64,000 bases of DNA. Source: Bin34 sp963422415 (lineage in GTDB: Bacteria; Chloroflexota; Anaerolineae; Caldilineales; Caldilineaceae). Numbering within the stretch: position 1 is the first letter of the stretch; every line of letters starts with the position of its first letter. A program made the translations under genes and the position numbers. Shown here piece after piece: positions 8,593 through 18,230 of the stretch. Location: positions 992,001-1,056,000 of the forward strand of contig OY729430.1 in NCBI GenBank assembly GCA_963422415.1, given 5' to 3'. The notes beneath the pieces were generated by a model. The model worked only from the letters and a program-made list of their open reading frames with translations, ran no database searches and had not been told where the DNA came from.

Positions 8593-9756
8593 ATGAGTCA
8601 AACGATCAGCACTGGTGGCTCCCGCCGCATTGGGACAGTCCTTGTGATCATTATTCTGGCGGCCCTTTTCTTCTGGCTTGGCGGATCTCGGTTTGCCTAT
8701 ATATTGCAGCGCGTAGAGGAACAGGAGGTCGGCATCAAGTTTCGCAGCGGTCGTATTCAGGATATCGTGGGGCCCGGTGTATACACCGATGTCGGCCTGT
8801 TCGTGGAGTTGAAGAAAGTGTCCTCCTCCGCCGTGCCCTTCAGCGTCACGGATCCCGAAATCATTACCAGCGACAAGCAGCGCATCGGCGTGGCGGTGGC
8901 GGGCGACATCTTCCGCCCGCGTCTGGGCCAGTCGGATCTGCTGCAAAATCTGTGGGCGCAGTACAACCATCTGTATCAAAATGATCAGGCGTTGCAGGAA
9001 CACATTGTGCAGCGCGCCCAGCAGGCCATGAAGGTTTGTGTGGGAAACCGCACTTTCAACGATGCCGTGATCGGTTCCGCCCGCGATGAACTGCGGTCCT
9101 GCATCGACCAGGAACTGAACAAGCTGGCCCAGAACGTGGGTCTGGTGGTGGAAAACGTCGCGGTGCCGGAGGTGATCATCGCCCCCGAAGCCCAGGCGCG
9201 CTTGGATGAAATCGTGCAGAGTCGCTTGCAGACCGAAAAGGCCGCCCAGGACGAACTGAGAGCCAAAGCGCAGGCGGCGGCGGAACAGGCCCTGCAGGAG
9301 GGTCAGATTCGGGTGGAGCAGAGTCGGCTGCAGGAAGAGACTCGGCAAAAGGTGCTGCTGGCGCAGTTGGAAGAAGAGCGGCTGGCGGCGCAGCAGAAGG
9401 TGATCCAGGCGGAACGGCAAAATGAACTGGCCCGCGTGGAGGCGGAGAAGGCCGTGATCGAAGCGCAGAAGGTCAATGAACTGGTGTTTGCCCAATTGGA
9501 TCTGGAAGTGCAAGGGATCCGGGCTCAAGCCGCGGAACAGTCTGCGCGGGCGGATACCGCGGTGCAGAGATCCTTGGCCGAACTGTACAACCAGAGCCCA
9601 GGTCTGCTGAGTTTCCATATCGCGCAGGAGAACGCGACGGCTCTGGCCAATACCGAGAAACTGCTGATTACCCCCGAGGGCACGACTCCCACCCTGGTCA
9701 TTCCAGGCGAGTCGATCCAGTCCGTGGTGGATGTCGGCGCCGCGGACTCCCAGTAG
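8593..9756 (+). CDS. SPFH/Band 7 domain membrane protein
   Basis: Flotillin/prohibitin-like protein of 387 residues. The start MSQTISTGGSRR is chosen because it sits just before the single membrane segment (about residues 12-30, VLVIIILAALFFWLGG) and the frame upstream is not family-like. The SPFH domain follows (EEQEVGIKFRSGRIQDIVGPG), then a long Glu/Gln/Ala-rich coiled coil (about residues 215-330), and a C-terminal region resembling the oligomerisation part of the family. The proteins organise membrane microdomains or protease complexes. It is monocistronic and convergent with addA. Confidence 0.85.
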   Translation: MSQTISTGGSRRIGTVLVIIILAALFFWLGGSRFAYILQRVEEQEVGIKFRSGRIQDIVGPGVYTDVGLFVELKKVSSSAVPFSVTDPEIITSDKQRIGVAVAGDIFRPRLGQSDLLQNLWAQYNHLYQNDQALQEHIVQRAQQAMKVCVGNRTFNDAVIGSARDELRSCIDQELNKLAQNVGLVVENVAVPEVIIAPEAQARLDEIVQSRLQTEKAAQDELRAKAQAAAEQALQEGQIRVEQSRLQEETRQKVLLAQLEEERLAAQQKVIQAERQNELARVEAEKAVIEAQKVNELVFAQLDLEVQGIRAQAAEQSARADTAVQRSLAELYNQSPGLLSFHIAQENATALANTEKLLITPEGTTPTLVIPGESIQSVVDVGAADSQ

Positions 9757-9776
9757 GCGATTGCGGTCCACCGCGG

Positions 9777-12700
9777 TTACGCAGGGGGCACCGCGGCCAG
9801 TTCTTGGCGGCTGACCGGCACCACCCGGATTTCCGGCGACAGGAAGCAGAGAGACACCTTGGGATACTGTCCCAGCAGTTTGTCGATGGCTTGGGCATAG
9901 GTGGCCAGGCTGCCGAGGTAGCGTTGCATGATGACAGGAAGGGTCGCTGCGGTGACCCTTTCTGTTTTCCAGTCCACAATGTGCCACTGGCCCTCTCGGT
10001 CTTGGTACAACAGGTCGATGCGACGATGCTTGGCGTGGTCATTCTCCCTCAGGGCCACGGGTACCTCCCAGTGCTTGACCGGGGCGGCATCGATTGCGCG
10101 GGCGAAAGGTGAATTCCGCAACGTGTTCAGATAGGCCAGCACGTCTGATTTGGCCTGGGCGTCTGCAAGGTCCGCCTGATGCAGCCGAGAGGCCACCAGG
10201 TCCTGCAATTCATCGGGGGATCGGGGATACCAGACGTTCCACTGGGTAATGAAGTCATGGGTGAAGGTCCCGATCCGCTGTTGCCGGGTATCGGGATCGA
10301 TCTCCCGAAAATCCTCCGCCTTGGACGCCAAGGGCAGGGACAGCGCCGTGAGCTCGATCCCTGTCGGGGTCCCTATCCCGATCCCTGTCCTGTCCTCTCG
10401 ATTTGTCCGCCGATCCAGCTCTCCGGCCTGATAGCCTGCGCAGCGCACCTGGAACTCGGTGGCGCCATCGCGGCGCGTGACGGTGTGGGACCGGTCCATC
10501 GCAAAGAGTTCATCTTGCAGGTCGTAGGCTTCCAGAACTTCGGACAGCCAGTGCAGCGCATAGCCCTGATCCGTTCTTGCGCAGGGGCCAATGGGATCCT
10601 TGGAGGTGTGCACCCCCGTCAGCACCAGTCGCTCGGCGGCGCGTGTACAGGCCACGTAGAGGATTCTTTTCGTCTCCACATAGCGCATCCGGCGTTCTTT
10701 GTGCATGGCGGCCCAGTAGCTGCGCGGTTTGCGAGTGCCTCCCCACTCGTCCCGCAACTGGCATACCATGCCGAACTCTGGATCAAAGAGCAACATGGGC
10801 GTCTCCACGGCATTGTTGCCACCCAGCTTGCGGTTCAGCTGGGGCACAAAGACCACCGGGAACTCCAGTCCCTTGGACTTGTGGATGGTCATGATCTGGA
10901 CTCGTCCTCCGGCATGGGCCAATCCTTCCTCTTCCGCATGTTGGTAGGGGATGCCCCGACTCGTGCATCTCCTCAGCAGTTCGCCCAAGGGCCGACGCTC
11001 CGTGCGCAGGTGAGTCTGGAACGCCTTGATCTCCTCCAAATGCCGTGTTCCGCGGTACCGGTCCTTGTCAGCCATGCAGATTTCCAGCAGTCCGGTTTTC
11101 TCCAGTATCCGGTGCAGCAAGGATTCCGGGGACAAGGTATGGACCCAAGGATACAGATCCGCCAAGATTTGCGCGGCTTGTGCCAGGCGCGCCGCCTGTT
11201 CGACGTCCACTGGCGTCTCCATTTCCGCGAAGCGGTGCAGAGGCAGCTCTGTGGCGCGCCGCCGGGTCAGGAGCCAATACAGAGTTTCATCGTCGATCCC
11301 AAACAATGGAGAACGCAAGGCCACCGCCAAGTGGAAATCGTCCGCGGGCCGGTGCAAATGTCTTAGCAAGGCGAGCAAGGCCCGGACCGGCAACCGGGAC
11401 TGCAGAGGAACTTCGGCGACTACCTGATATGGAATTCGGGCGTCTCGCAATACGGTTTCAAAGATCTCGACATCCCTGCCGGAACGCAGCAATATGGCGG
11501 CGTCCCGCCATTGGAACGCCGGGTTCGCGTGACGGCCGGACTGCTGGCCGTCACGGACAGCCATACCTTTCTCCTTCATCTGGATCAATCGGTTGGCTAT
11601 GACCCGCACTTCATCTTGTTTCAGATCGAATCCGGACAAATTGGCGCCCTGTTTCCGCACAACATGCAGCTCCACTGCAACGGCTTGGGCTTGCAACGGC
11701 TTGATGTCGGAGGACAGGGGCAGGGGCTTGGCTTCGAAGCGCGCGAACTCTTCCCCCAAGACTGGGGTCAGGACATGGTGGAAGAGACGATTGGTGGCGG
11801 CTACCAGATGCTTCTGTGTGCGGAAGGAGGAATCCAGGGTGGTGGCGGCATGGCCGGTCTTTTGCCGCAGCTGCACCGCCAGTCCGGCAAAAGCCGTGAC
11901 TTGGGCCTGCCGGAATCGGTAAATGCTTTGCTTGGTGTCGCCCACCACAAACAGCCGCCCCGCCCTTGCGATGGGCGCCAGCGTGTCAATGATTTGTTGT
12001 TGGACCGGGTTGATGTCCTGGTGCTCGTCCACCAGCACCTGGCGAATGCCGGAGACAAAGCGGCCTACCCGGGATTCAGGCGCCTTTCGGCCTTCCTGCA
12101 AGAGCTGCAAGGCCCTGATTTCCAAATCGTCGTAGTCTAGACCCAGGTGGGCTTGCTTCAGTCGGGTGTAATGGGTCAGGGCCTTGTCCCACAACTGCAG
12201 CCAGACTTGCACCACCCGAGCCGCCTCGGGCGCGCGGGGGTCCGCTTGGGAACTGAATTCCTGCCCCTGCAGAAAACGCAGGGCAGCGCGCACGTTGCCC
12301 ACATGCCGACGGGCTAATGCCAAGGCCTCTGCGGAACGCCACTTGTCCTTGGCTCCCTTTTGTTTTCGTTTCATGCTTGCCCAGGCGAGGACTTCCGTTG
12401 CCGCGGTCCAGTTTCGATCCCGCAGGGCTTGGACAGCCTGGAGGGAAGGATCCATTTGTTGCCCCAGCTTGTCCTCGGCATCCCAGACCGGTAGCTGGTC
12501 TGGTCCGCTGATTCGTTCCAGCCAAGCCATGGATTCCATCAGCTCGGGATATGTCGCTTCGTATTGCTGCCAGACGGAATCCATCTCCTCCTCCACCAAA
12601 ATCCGCCAATGGCTCTGCAGACTTTCCGCGGTGACGGCCTTCTGGTCGATCATGTAGTGCAAGGTGCTGCGTCGGGTGAAAGCGTGGCGCAGGGTATGTT

Positions 12701-13193
12701 GCAGGTCCGCCCGCGTATAGCGGGGCAGGGCTTCCAGCCACTTCTCTTCCTCCCTGGCCATGTCCGCGAAAGTCAGGTTGATGGCCTGCTCCTGCAAATT
12801 TTGCCCCTCGTCTTCCGCTATCACCGTAAAGTCCGGATCAATTCCCGCTTCGACGGCGTATTGCCGCAGCACGCGTTCACAGAAACTGTGGACCGTGGAT
12901 ATCTGCAGCTGGGACAGCTCTGCGGCGCGCCTGCGCCAGACCGAGTCTGTCGCCTGCCGCTGGCCCTCGTTGACTTCCCGCAAGATGCGCGCCCGCATTT
13001 CCTGGGCGGCCATTTTGGTGAAGGTCAGGGCCACAAGGGAAGAGACGGGCCAGTCCCTGTGTTCCAGAATGTACAGAAAACGGCGCACCAAGACGTAGGT
13101 CTTGCCAGTGCCGGCGCTGGCCAGAACCAGGAGATTGCGGTCGAGGGTGGAGATGGCCTCTTGCTGGGCCGCGGTATGGGAAAACGAACTCAT
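9777..13193 (-). CDS. addA: ATP-dependent helicase/nuclease subunit A
   Basis: UvrD-type helicase plus RecB-type nuclease of the AddAB double-strand-break end-processing complex, 1138 residues. Walker A ASAGTGKT lies near residue 30; the helicase core also shows VLVDEHQDINPVQQ (motif II with His where Phe or Tyr is usual) and IMTIHKSKGLEFPVVF (motif V). The C-terminal PD-(D/E)XK nuclease has HRRIDLLYQDREG and HIVDWKTE. The start is set at MSSFSHTAAQQ because its ATG overlaps the addB stop (ATGA); a longer in-frame extension would lie inside addB. It acts with AddB to resect DNA ends for RecA loading. Confidence 0.92.
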   Translation of the reverse strand: MSSFSHTAAQQEAISTLDRNLLVLASAGTGKTYVLVRRFLYILEHRDWPVSSLVALTFTKMAAQEMRARILREVNEGQRQATDSVWRRRAAELSQLQISTVHSFCERVLRQYAVEAGIDPDFTVIAEDEGQNLQEQAINLTFADMAREEEKWLEALPRYTRADLQHTLRHAFTRRSTLHYMIDQKAVTAESLQSHWRILVEEEMDSVWQQYEATYPELMESMAWLERISGPDQLPVWDAEDKLGQQMDPSLQAVQALRDRNWTAATEVLAWASMKRKQKGAKDKWRSAEALALARRHVGNVRAALRFLQGQEFSSQADPRAPEAARVVQVWLQLWDKALTHYTRLKQAHLGLDYDDLEIRALQLLQEGRKAPESRVGRFVSGIRQVLVDEHQDINPVQQQIIDTLAPIARAGRLFVVGDTKQSIYRFRQAQVTAFAGLAVQLRQKTGHAATTLDSSFRTQKHLVAATNRLFHHVLTPVLGEEFARFEAKPLPLSSDIKPLQAQAVAVELHVVRKQGANLSGFDLKQDEVRVIANRLIQMKEKGMAVRDGQQSGRHANPAFQWRDAAILLRSGRDVEIFETVLRDARIPYQVVAEVPLQSRLPVRALLALLRHLHRPADDFHLAVALRSPLFGIDDETLYWLLTRRRATELPLHRFAEMETPVDVEQAARLAQAAQILADLYPWVHTLSPESLLHRILEKTGLLEICMADKDRYRGTRHLEEIKAFQTHLRTERRPLGELLRRCTSRGIPYQHAEEEGLAHAGGRVQIMTIHKSKGLEFPVVFVPQLNRKLGGNNAVETPMLLFDPEFGMVCQLRDEWGGTRKPRSYWAAMHKERRMRYVETKRILYVACTRAAERLVLTGVHTSKDPIGPCARTDQGYALHWLSEVLEAYDLQDELFAMDRSHTVTRRDGATEFQVRCAGYQAGELDRRTNREDRTGIGIGTPTGIELTALSLPLASKAEDFREIDPDTRQQRIGTFTHDFITQWNVWYPRSPDELQDLVASRLHQADLADAQAKSDVLAYLNTLRNSPFARAIDAAPVKHWEVPVALRENDHAKHRRIDLLYQDREGQWHIVDWKTERVTAATLPVIMQRYLGSLATYAQAIDKLLGQYPKVSLCFLSPEIRVVPVSRQELAAVPPA

Positions 13194-16159
13194 CGGACAA
13201 AAGCCCGTTCCGCCTTGCGACGGCTCTGTGGAGACGGCTGGCAGAATTCCGCCAGTGCACACCATTCCGTACATCTATCGTTGGTCTCGACGAATTTGGA
13301 GGGAGCGGCTGGAAATCGGCCAAACCGCATGTCATCCTGTTGACGGCAAAGGGCGGCCATCACCTCGGAAACAAAACGCGGGGATTCTGCAGTCCAGTCG
13401 ATCTGGTTCTGAAGCGCGCCCTTTTCCGTGTTATGCAGCATGCGAAATCCGCTGGTGACTACAGGCCCCCAGCCCTGCTGATTCACCACTAGGGCATACA
13501 GCACTGTCTGCGTATTCAGGGCCGCGTTCATGTCTTTTTCACTGTAGGTCTTGGATCGGCTCTTGTAGTCAACGACCCGTAGCTGTCCCGTCTCGGATCG
13601 ATCTATGCGGTCCACGATGCCATGCAATGGCAGAATCCAATCGTCGCCCTTGTGCCGGAGTGTCACCTCTGCCGGATTCCGGTCGCCGAATCTCCATTCC
13701 AACTGAAAGGGTCGCCATTCGGTATCGGCCAAGTCCAGCTGGAGGGCCCGCAGGACCAGATTCTCGATCTGGCGGAGATCGAACTTGTCTAGGGCATAGG
13801 GTTGCAGAAGATATCGATCCTGCAAATTCGCCCAGGCTTCCCGGATGCACTCCCGGGCTTTCGCGAAGATTGAGTCGGCATTGGCCTCACTCAGTTCGAT
13901 CTGACTGTTCCGCGCCCAACGCCACAGCCGGTTCAGAATGTCGTGCAGGACCAGACCTCGGGTCATGAAATCCAGTTCGGTAGCAGCCTGCGTTTCCGGT
14001 TGCAGTTCCAGTATGCGCTTGGCCAGAAACCCCATTGGGCAGCGGGCATAGTCCTGCAGAGAGGAGGCGCTCCAGATGGTGTCCCGATCGAACCGGCGCT
14101 GCAATTCGCTGCGGATGGCCCGGTGGGCAAGGTGTCCTTCAAAGGGGCCGACTGGGCCCCGGGAGGAGAGCCGGGATGTCACGATGGAGGCCATCTCTTG
14201 GGCGCGGCGCAGGATCCCTTGCAGTCTTTCCGAGGATGTGTCCCTCTGTTGATCCTGCAGAGCAGTGGCCAGTTCCATCAAGGAGGCCGCTTCGGTACAC
14301 GGCGGAATCAAGGAACGAGACAGGGATCGCGGTTCAGTCGCGGGAACCCAGAAGGCGGAGGCGGTGATGTCCCGCATTTCCCCATCCGAGGTAGATCTGC
14401 TCAGATGGACGTGCGCGGTGCAGTTGGCTATCAGCTGGGTCCACCGGAGCGAAGCCTGCCTTGCGTCGTACAAGGGCAGGGGCAGGGGCGATTCCTGCCG
14501 TTCTTGCAGAGAATACAAGGGGCCGGCATTTGGAATTCGGGGTAGAACTCCTTCGTTCAGGCCCAAGACATACAGGTAGGGCGCAGGCTGGCTCCAGCCG
14601 TCGGCAAAGGATGTGACCTGGACGGCGCGGGAGAGCTCGTGAATCTGCAGTTTCCGATCCTGCAAGGTGTCCCAGAACCAGGTTCGCACATCGGTCCAGG
14701 CAGACGCTGTCTGCGGAGCCATGTCCGATTTCAGGGCTTGGATGGCCTTTCGAATTTGGATCCAGACTCCCTGCCCCAGAATTCGCTCCTGCAAGTCGTT
14801 GCAGTCCGGCAGGACGAGGTGCAATGACCCCTCCCCCTCTTCGGGCAGCAGATTGGCGATCCAGTCCAAACAGGCATGCGCGCTTTTGCTCTCGGGCGGG
14901 CGGCAGGCGGCGAAGAAGGCCCTTGACTTGGTGCGCAGGGAGGCGACCCGCTCAGGTGACAGGCCGTCTGGCCCGGCCCGGCTTGCTCCCCAGTCGAGGG
15001 CTGTCTCCCATTGCACCAGACCTTCGACAACTTGGCCCCGCTGCGTTATCTGCCGTAGATCCCGCAAGTCTGCCGGGCCCAAAAAGGCCTGGTGCACGAA
15101 GGGAGATGCCAGAACATCCCAGCAGAGATGCCAAGGGAAATCGGAGGCGAGATGCAGTAGTTGCCACAAGGTCTGGGCCAAGGGATGCAAGGCCACGGAT
15201 CGGGCCAAGGCCAGAGGCACGCCATATTCTTCCGCACAGGAATTCAGCAGAGGCTCGTAGGTGGCAAGGTCGGGAAGACAGATCGTGAAGTCACGCAAGG
15301 GAATCGCCGTGTCCAGATGTTGCCGCTTGATCTGGCGCAGCACATGTCGCACTTCGTGCTCAGGTGTCGGGGCCTCTACATGCATCACTGTGGTCTGGCC
15401 TATCTGGCCTGATTCCAGAACCGGCTCGGGGCAAGTCAGCCCCAGTGCAGATGCGGTTTTCGCAGCCAGATGCCAGGTGGACCGATCTGTCCCGGCGGGA
15501 TAGTGGATCTCGAACCGGTCCGCTTTCTTGCGGATCACGTCCAAGAAGCGCGCCTCCAGCGTGCTGAACCAGTCGTGACCGGCTATACCCACATAGGCCG
15601 GCGGACCGAGAGTGGTCCATATCTCCTCTGCCCGGTGGCAGACCTGGGTCATCACGCCGGCGCTATCGCAGAGATCCTCCATGGCCAGAATCGCCTCGTA
15701 TTGGTCATACAGATAGGCCAGCTCTCTATCCCTTTTCTGACCTGTCCGCACCGCTTCGGCCTGGAACGCGGCAACCGAGATCTCGGCCTGCTTGAGTTCC
15801 TGGATCAACGCGTCCACGTGCCGGGCTAGGTTGGGCGTCTGGGAAGGGGGTGGCAGGACTTTCAGCCGCCGCTCCGCGTGGGCCTGCTCCATGAGGTGCG
15901 CCAAACGCCGCGTCCGCCGCCTTGAATCCAAGAGTGGTGGGGAATGGCCCGTGGATCGCAGCAAAGCATACGCCAGCTGGCCGAGGGTCACGACATGCAC
16001 GTTCAGCGAGCTGGTCGCTTGGAGGCGCCAGACGCGGGCGAGAGAACCGGGCATGACCAGCCAGACCAAGGCCAGTGGTTCAATGGCCTGCAGATGTTCC
16101 CTGAACCGCGTGAACGCGGTGTGGGTGTCGGGTGTCAAGAGGAAGACGCTGTTGGACAT
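13190..16159 (-). CDS. addB: ATP-dependent nuclease subunit B
   Basis: Second subunit of the AddAB complex, 989 residues, shorter than the roughly 1150 of the Bacillus protein. The N-terminal helicase-like region has no Walker A motif (starts MSNSVFLLTPDTHTAF), as in proteobacterial AddB/RexB forms, so it probably does not hydrolyse ATP. The C-terminal nuclease is present (GIVDRIDR and VVDYKS). Four cysteines (YARCPMGF; CTEWCALAEFC) match the 4Fe-4S staple of AddB nucleases. The start has GAGGGGAGCCCC before ATG, a good Shine-Dalgarno. It is the first gene of the addBA pair. Confidence 0.88.
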   Translation of the reverse strand: MSNSVFLLTPDTHTAFTRFREHLQAIEPLALVWLVMPGSLARVWRLQATSSLNVHVVTLGQLAYALLRSTGHSPPLLDSRRRTRRLAHLMEQAHAERRLKVLPPPSQTPNLARHVDALIQELKQAEISVAAFQAEAVRTGQKRDRELAYLYDQYEAILAMEDLCDSAGVMTQVCHRAEEIWTTLGPPAYVGIAGHDWFSTLEARFLDVIRKKADRFEIHYPAGTDRSTWHLAAKTASALGLTCPEPVLESGQIGQTTVMHVEAPTPEHEVRHVLRQIKRQHLDTAIPLRDFTICLPDLATYEPLLNSCAEEYGVPLALARSVALHPLAQTLWQLLHLASDFPWHLCWDVLASPFVHQAFLGPADLRDLRQITQRGQVVEGLVQWETALDWGASRAGPDGLSPERVASLRTKSRAFFAACRPPESKSAHACLDWIANLLPEEGEGSLHLVLPDCNDLQERILGQGVWIQIRKAIQALKSDMAPQTASAWTDVRTWFWDTLQDRKLQIHELSRAVQVTSFADGWSQPAPYLYVLGLNEGVLPRIPNAGPLYSLQERQESPLPLPLYDARQASLRWTQLIANCTAHVHLSRSTSDGEMRDITASAFWVPATEPRSLSRSLIPPCTEAASLMELATALQDQQRDTSSERLQGILRRAQEMASIVTSRLSSRGPVGPFEGHLAHRAIRSELQRRFDRDTIWSASSLQDYARCPMGFLAKRILELQPETQAATELDFMTRGLVLHDILNRLWRWARNSQIELSEANADSIFAKARECIREAWANLQDRYLLQPYALDKFDLRQIENLVLRALQLDLADTEWRPFQLEWRFGDRNPAEVTLRHKGDDWILPLHGIVDRIDRSETGQLRVVDYKSRSKTYSEKDMNAALNTQTVLYALVVNQQGWGPVVTSGFRMLHNTEKGALQNQIDWTAESPRFVSEVMAALCRQQDDMRFGRFPAAPSKFVETNDRCTEWCALAEFCQPSPQSRRKAERAFVR

Positions 16160-17028
16160 GGGGCTCCCCTCTCTTAGGGTTCCGGCACGGTGTTTTCCTT
16201 GCAACGGATGGCGAAGAGACAGCGTCCGCCGCCGCACATTGCCCCTTCCGCCTGGACGACACATTTCCGCACTGTACCCAGAAGCGTCAAGGCAGCAGAG
16301 GCAATTCCTGGACCGCATACCGTTTCCTCAGCTCTTTGTGACCGGCCAATGTGGGACGGGGCTTGCGGTCTGTCCTTCATGTCTCTTGCAATCCGAGATC
16401 CTTGCAGCACACACGAAATCCCGGTCACGGATGATCGGTGTTTTGCACGCACTGTATCAACCACTGCAATCGTAAGGGAAGATCTCCGGGATTGCGAAGA
16501 GTGATCCTTTTTGCGAGCCATGCAGCAGGTTGCATGTTGGTGGTTCGCTTAGGTCCGCTGGCGCAGTGCGAGTTGATTGATGTCGGGAATTGCGATGTTG
16601 CAGGTCAGGTTGGTCGTCCACGATACCGTGCGCAGCCTGGCTGAAGCGAGTACGTCGGCTGGAGAGGTTGCCACCTTGGCGTGTCAAAATCCTGAGCCGA
16701 CTTGTCAAGATGTCCAAGCTACATGATGTTGGTGACACCGGGGTCCGTGCCTCGTTGGGCGCAGATGACGCGGGCCTCGCGGCGGGCCGATCTGCCGGGG
16801 CGGCTTCCGGGAACCTTCATGTTGCCAGGAACTGCGACGACAGGCTCGCTGGCATGATTCCTGGCTATGTCATTCTTTCACTTTCGTGACAAAGATGGAG
16901 CTGAGATGGACATAGAGGCGTGCAGGCTGCAATGGGTGCGGAGGGCAAGACCGTACGGCTTAAAGAAGCAAGGGAACCGGTCTTGGGGGAGTGGGAGCCG
17001 CGCGTCCTCAGCGGTGGACAGGCAAGGT
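16160..17028. other. Intergenic stretch upstream of addB
   Basis: Lies between addB (5' side) and carA (3' side), both on the minus strand. The longest frames are about 115 codons, lack Shine-Dalgarno sequences and resemble no family I know. It should contain the addB promoter. I searched by eye for SRP RNA, RNase P RNA, tmRNA and tRNA motifs and saw none. Confidence 0.45.
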
Positions 17029-17051
17029 GGCTAGGCGGACTCCGCCTAGCC
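17029..17051 (-). terminator. Hairpin overlapping the carA stop codon
   Basis: GGCTAGGCGGA and its exact reverse complement are separated by one base; the stem contains the carA stop TAG. No U-run follows on the minus strand, so this may be a Rho-assisted or RNA-stabilising 3' hairpin rather than a classical intrinsic terminator. Confidence 0.55.
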
Positions 17052-18230
17052 TGCACGCGACAGACGCTGGAGTCTATGAGTCCATACGTCGGAGGCAAAC
17101 TGCGCGAAGAGCGCATCTGCATCGTGAGGTCCCGGGCTGGCCTCCGGATGGTATTGCACACAGAAGACGGGTCTGTTGGTCAACCGCAGCCCTTCCACGG
17201 TTCCGTCATTCAGGTTCCAGTGGGTGACTTCCACGTTGGATGGCAGTTCTTGGAAACGGATGCTGTAATTATGATTCTGAGACGTGATTTCCACGTGGCT
17301 CTGGCCCGAACCGCTCACTGGCTGATTGCCGCCATGATGTCCGAACTTGAGCTTGTAGGTATCGGCGCCCAGCGCCCGGGCGATGATCTGGTGGCCTAGG
17401 CAGATGCCAAACAAGGGCGTTTCACCTTGCAGCAGGGTCTGCACCGTCTGGGTGGCATAGGGCAGGGCGCTGGGATCTCCCGGACCGTTGCTGAGAAAAT
17501 ACCCGTCGGGGCGCAGGGCTGCCGCCTCGGCAGCGGAGGTGTGGGCTGGAACCACCTGCACTCGCAGGCCATGGCTGGTGAGCCGGCGCAGGATGTTGAA
17601 CTTGATGCCAAAGTCGTAGGCCACGACCAGCGGCGAGCCCTCTTGGGTAGCGGCAAGGCCGCCTGCCGTCGCTTTCTGTACAGCCGGCGGAGACCAGGCG
17701 GGAGGCGTGGCTGTGTCCCAAAAGTAGGATGAGTGACACGTCACTTCCTGGACCAGGTCCAAATCCGCCAAGCCCGACCATTGGACCGCCATGGCTTGCA
17801 ACTCCTCTGGCGTGTGGGCCCCGTCGGTGCAGAGGGCCGCGTGGGTCACGCCATGTTCTCGGATCTGTCGTGTGAGCAAGCGGGTGTCTATGTCGCTGAT
17901 ACCCGGAATGCCATGTTCCTGCAACCACGTGGGCAGGGCCGCGTGCGCCCGCCAATTGGAGACTACACGGCTGATCTCCCGCACCAGCAGCGCTGTAATC
18001 TGTGGCCCTGCGCTTTCCAGATCCTCCCGATTGATTCCCGTGTTGCCAATGTGCGGCGTAGTCATGCACACCATTTGGCCGTGGTAGGAAGGATCGGTGA
18101 TCACCTCTTGGTATCCGGTCAGACAGGTATTGAAGACCACCTCTCCCACCACGGTGGTTTGGGCGCCAAAGGTCTCTCCCCAAAATACGGAGCCGTCGCT
18201 CAACACCAAGCAGGCAGGTTTCTTGGTCAT
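17046..18230 (-). CDS. carA: Carbamoyl-phosphate synthase small (glutaminase) chain
   Basis: Releases ammonia from glutamine for carbamoyl phosphate synthesis (pyrimidines and arginine). 394 residues: the N-terminal CPSase_sm domain (GETFGAQTTVVGEVVFNT, SYHGQMVCMTTPHIGNTG) followed by a class I glutamine amidotransferase with nucleophile Cys in FGICLGHQ (about residue 275) and the His-Glu pair in QYHPEA. All catalytic residues are present. It is the second gene of a carB-carA operon, the ATG overlapping the carB stop as ATGA, so the subunits are likely made in equal amounts. Confidence 0.96.
   Translation of the reverse strand: MTKKPACLVLSDGSVFWGETFGAQTTVVGEVVFNTCLTGYQEVITDPSYHGQMVCMTTPHIGNTGINREDLESAGPQITALLVREISRVVSNWRAHAALPTWLQEHGIPGISDIDTRLLTRQIREHGVTHAALCTDGAHTPEELQAMAVQWSGLADLDLVQEVTCHSSYFWDTATPPAWSPPAVQKATAGGLAATQEGSPLVVAYDFGIKFNILRRLTSHGLRVQVVPAHTSAAEAAALRPDGYFLSNGPGDPSALPYATQTVQTLLQGETPLFGICLGHQIIARALGADTYKLKFGHHGGNQPVSGSGQSHVEITSQNHNYSIRFQELPSNVEVTHWNLNDGTVEGLRLTNRPVFCVQYHPEASPGPHDADALFAQFASDVWTHRLQRLSRAG

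Noticed and set aside
8557..9987. 476-codon minus-strand frame opposite the SPFH gene
   Set aside because: Antisense shadow; overlaps both the SPFH and addA coding regions and has no start signal.
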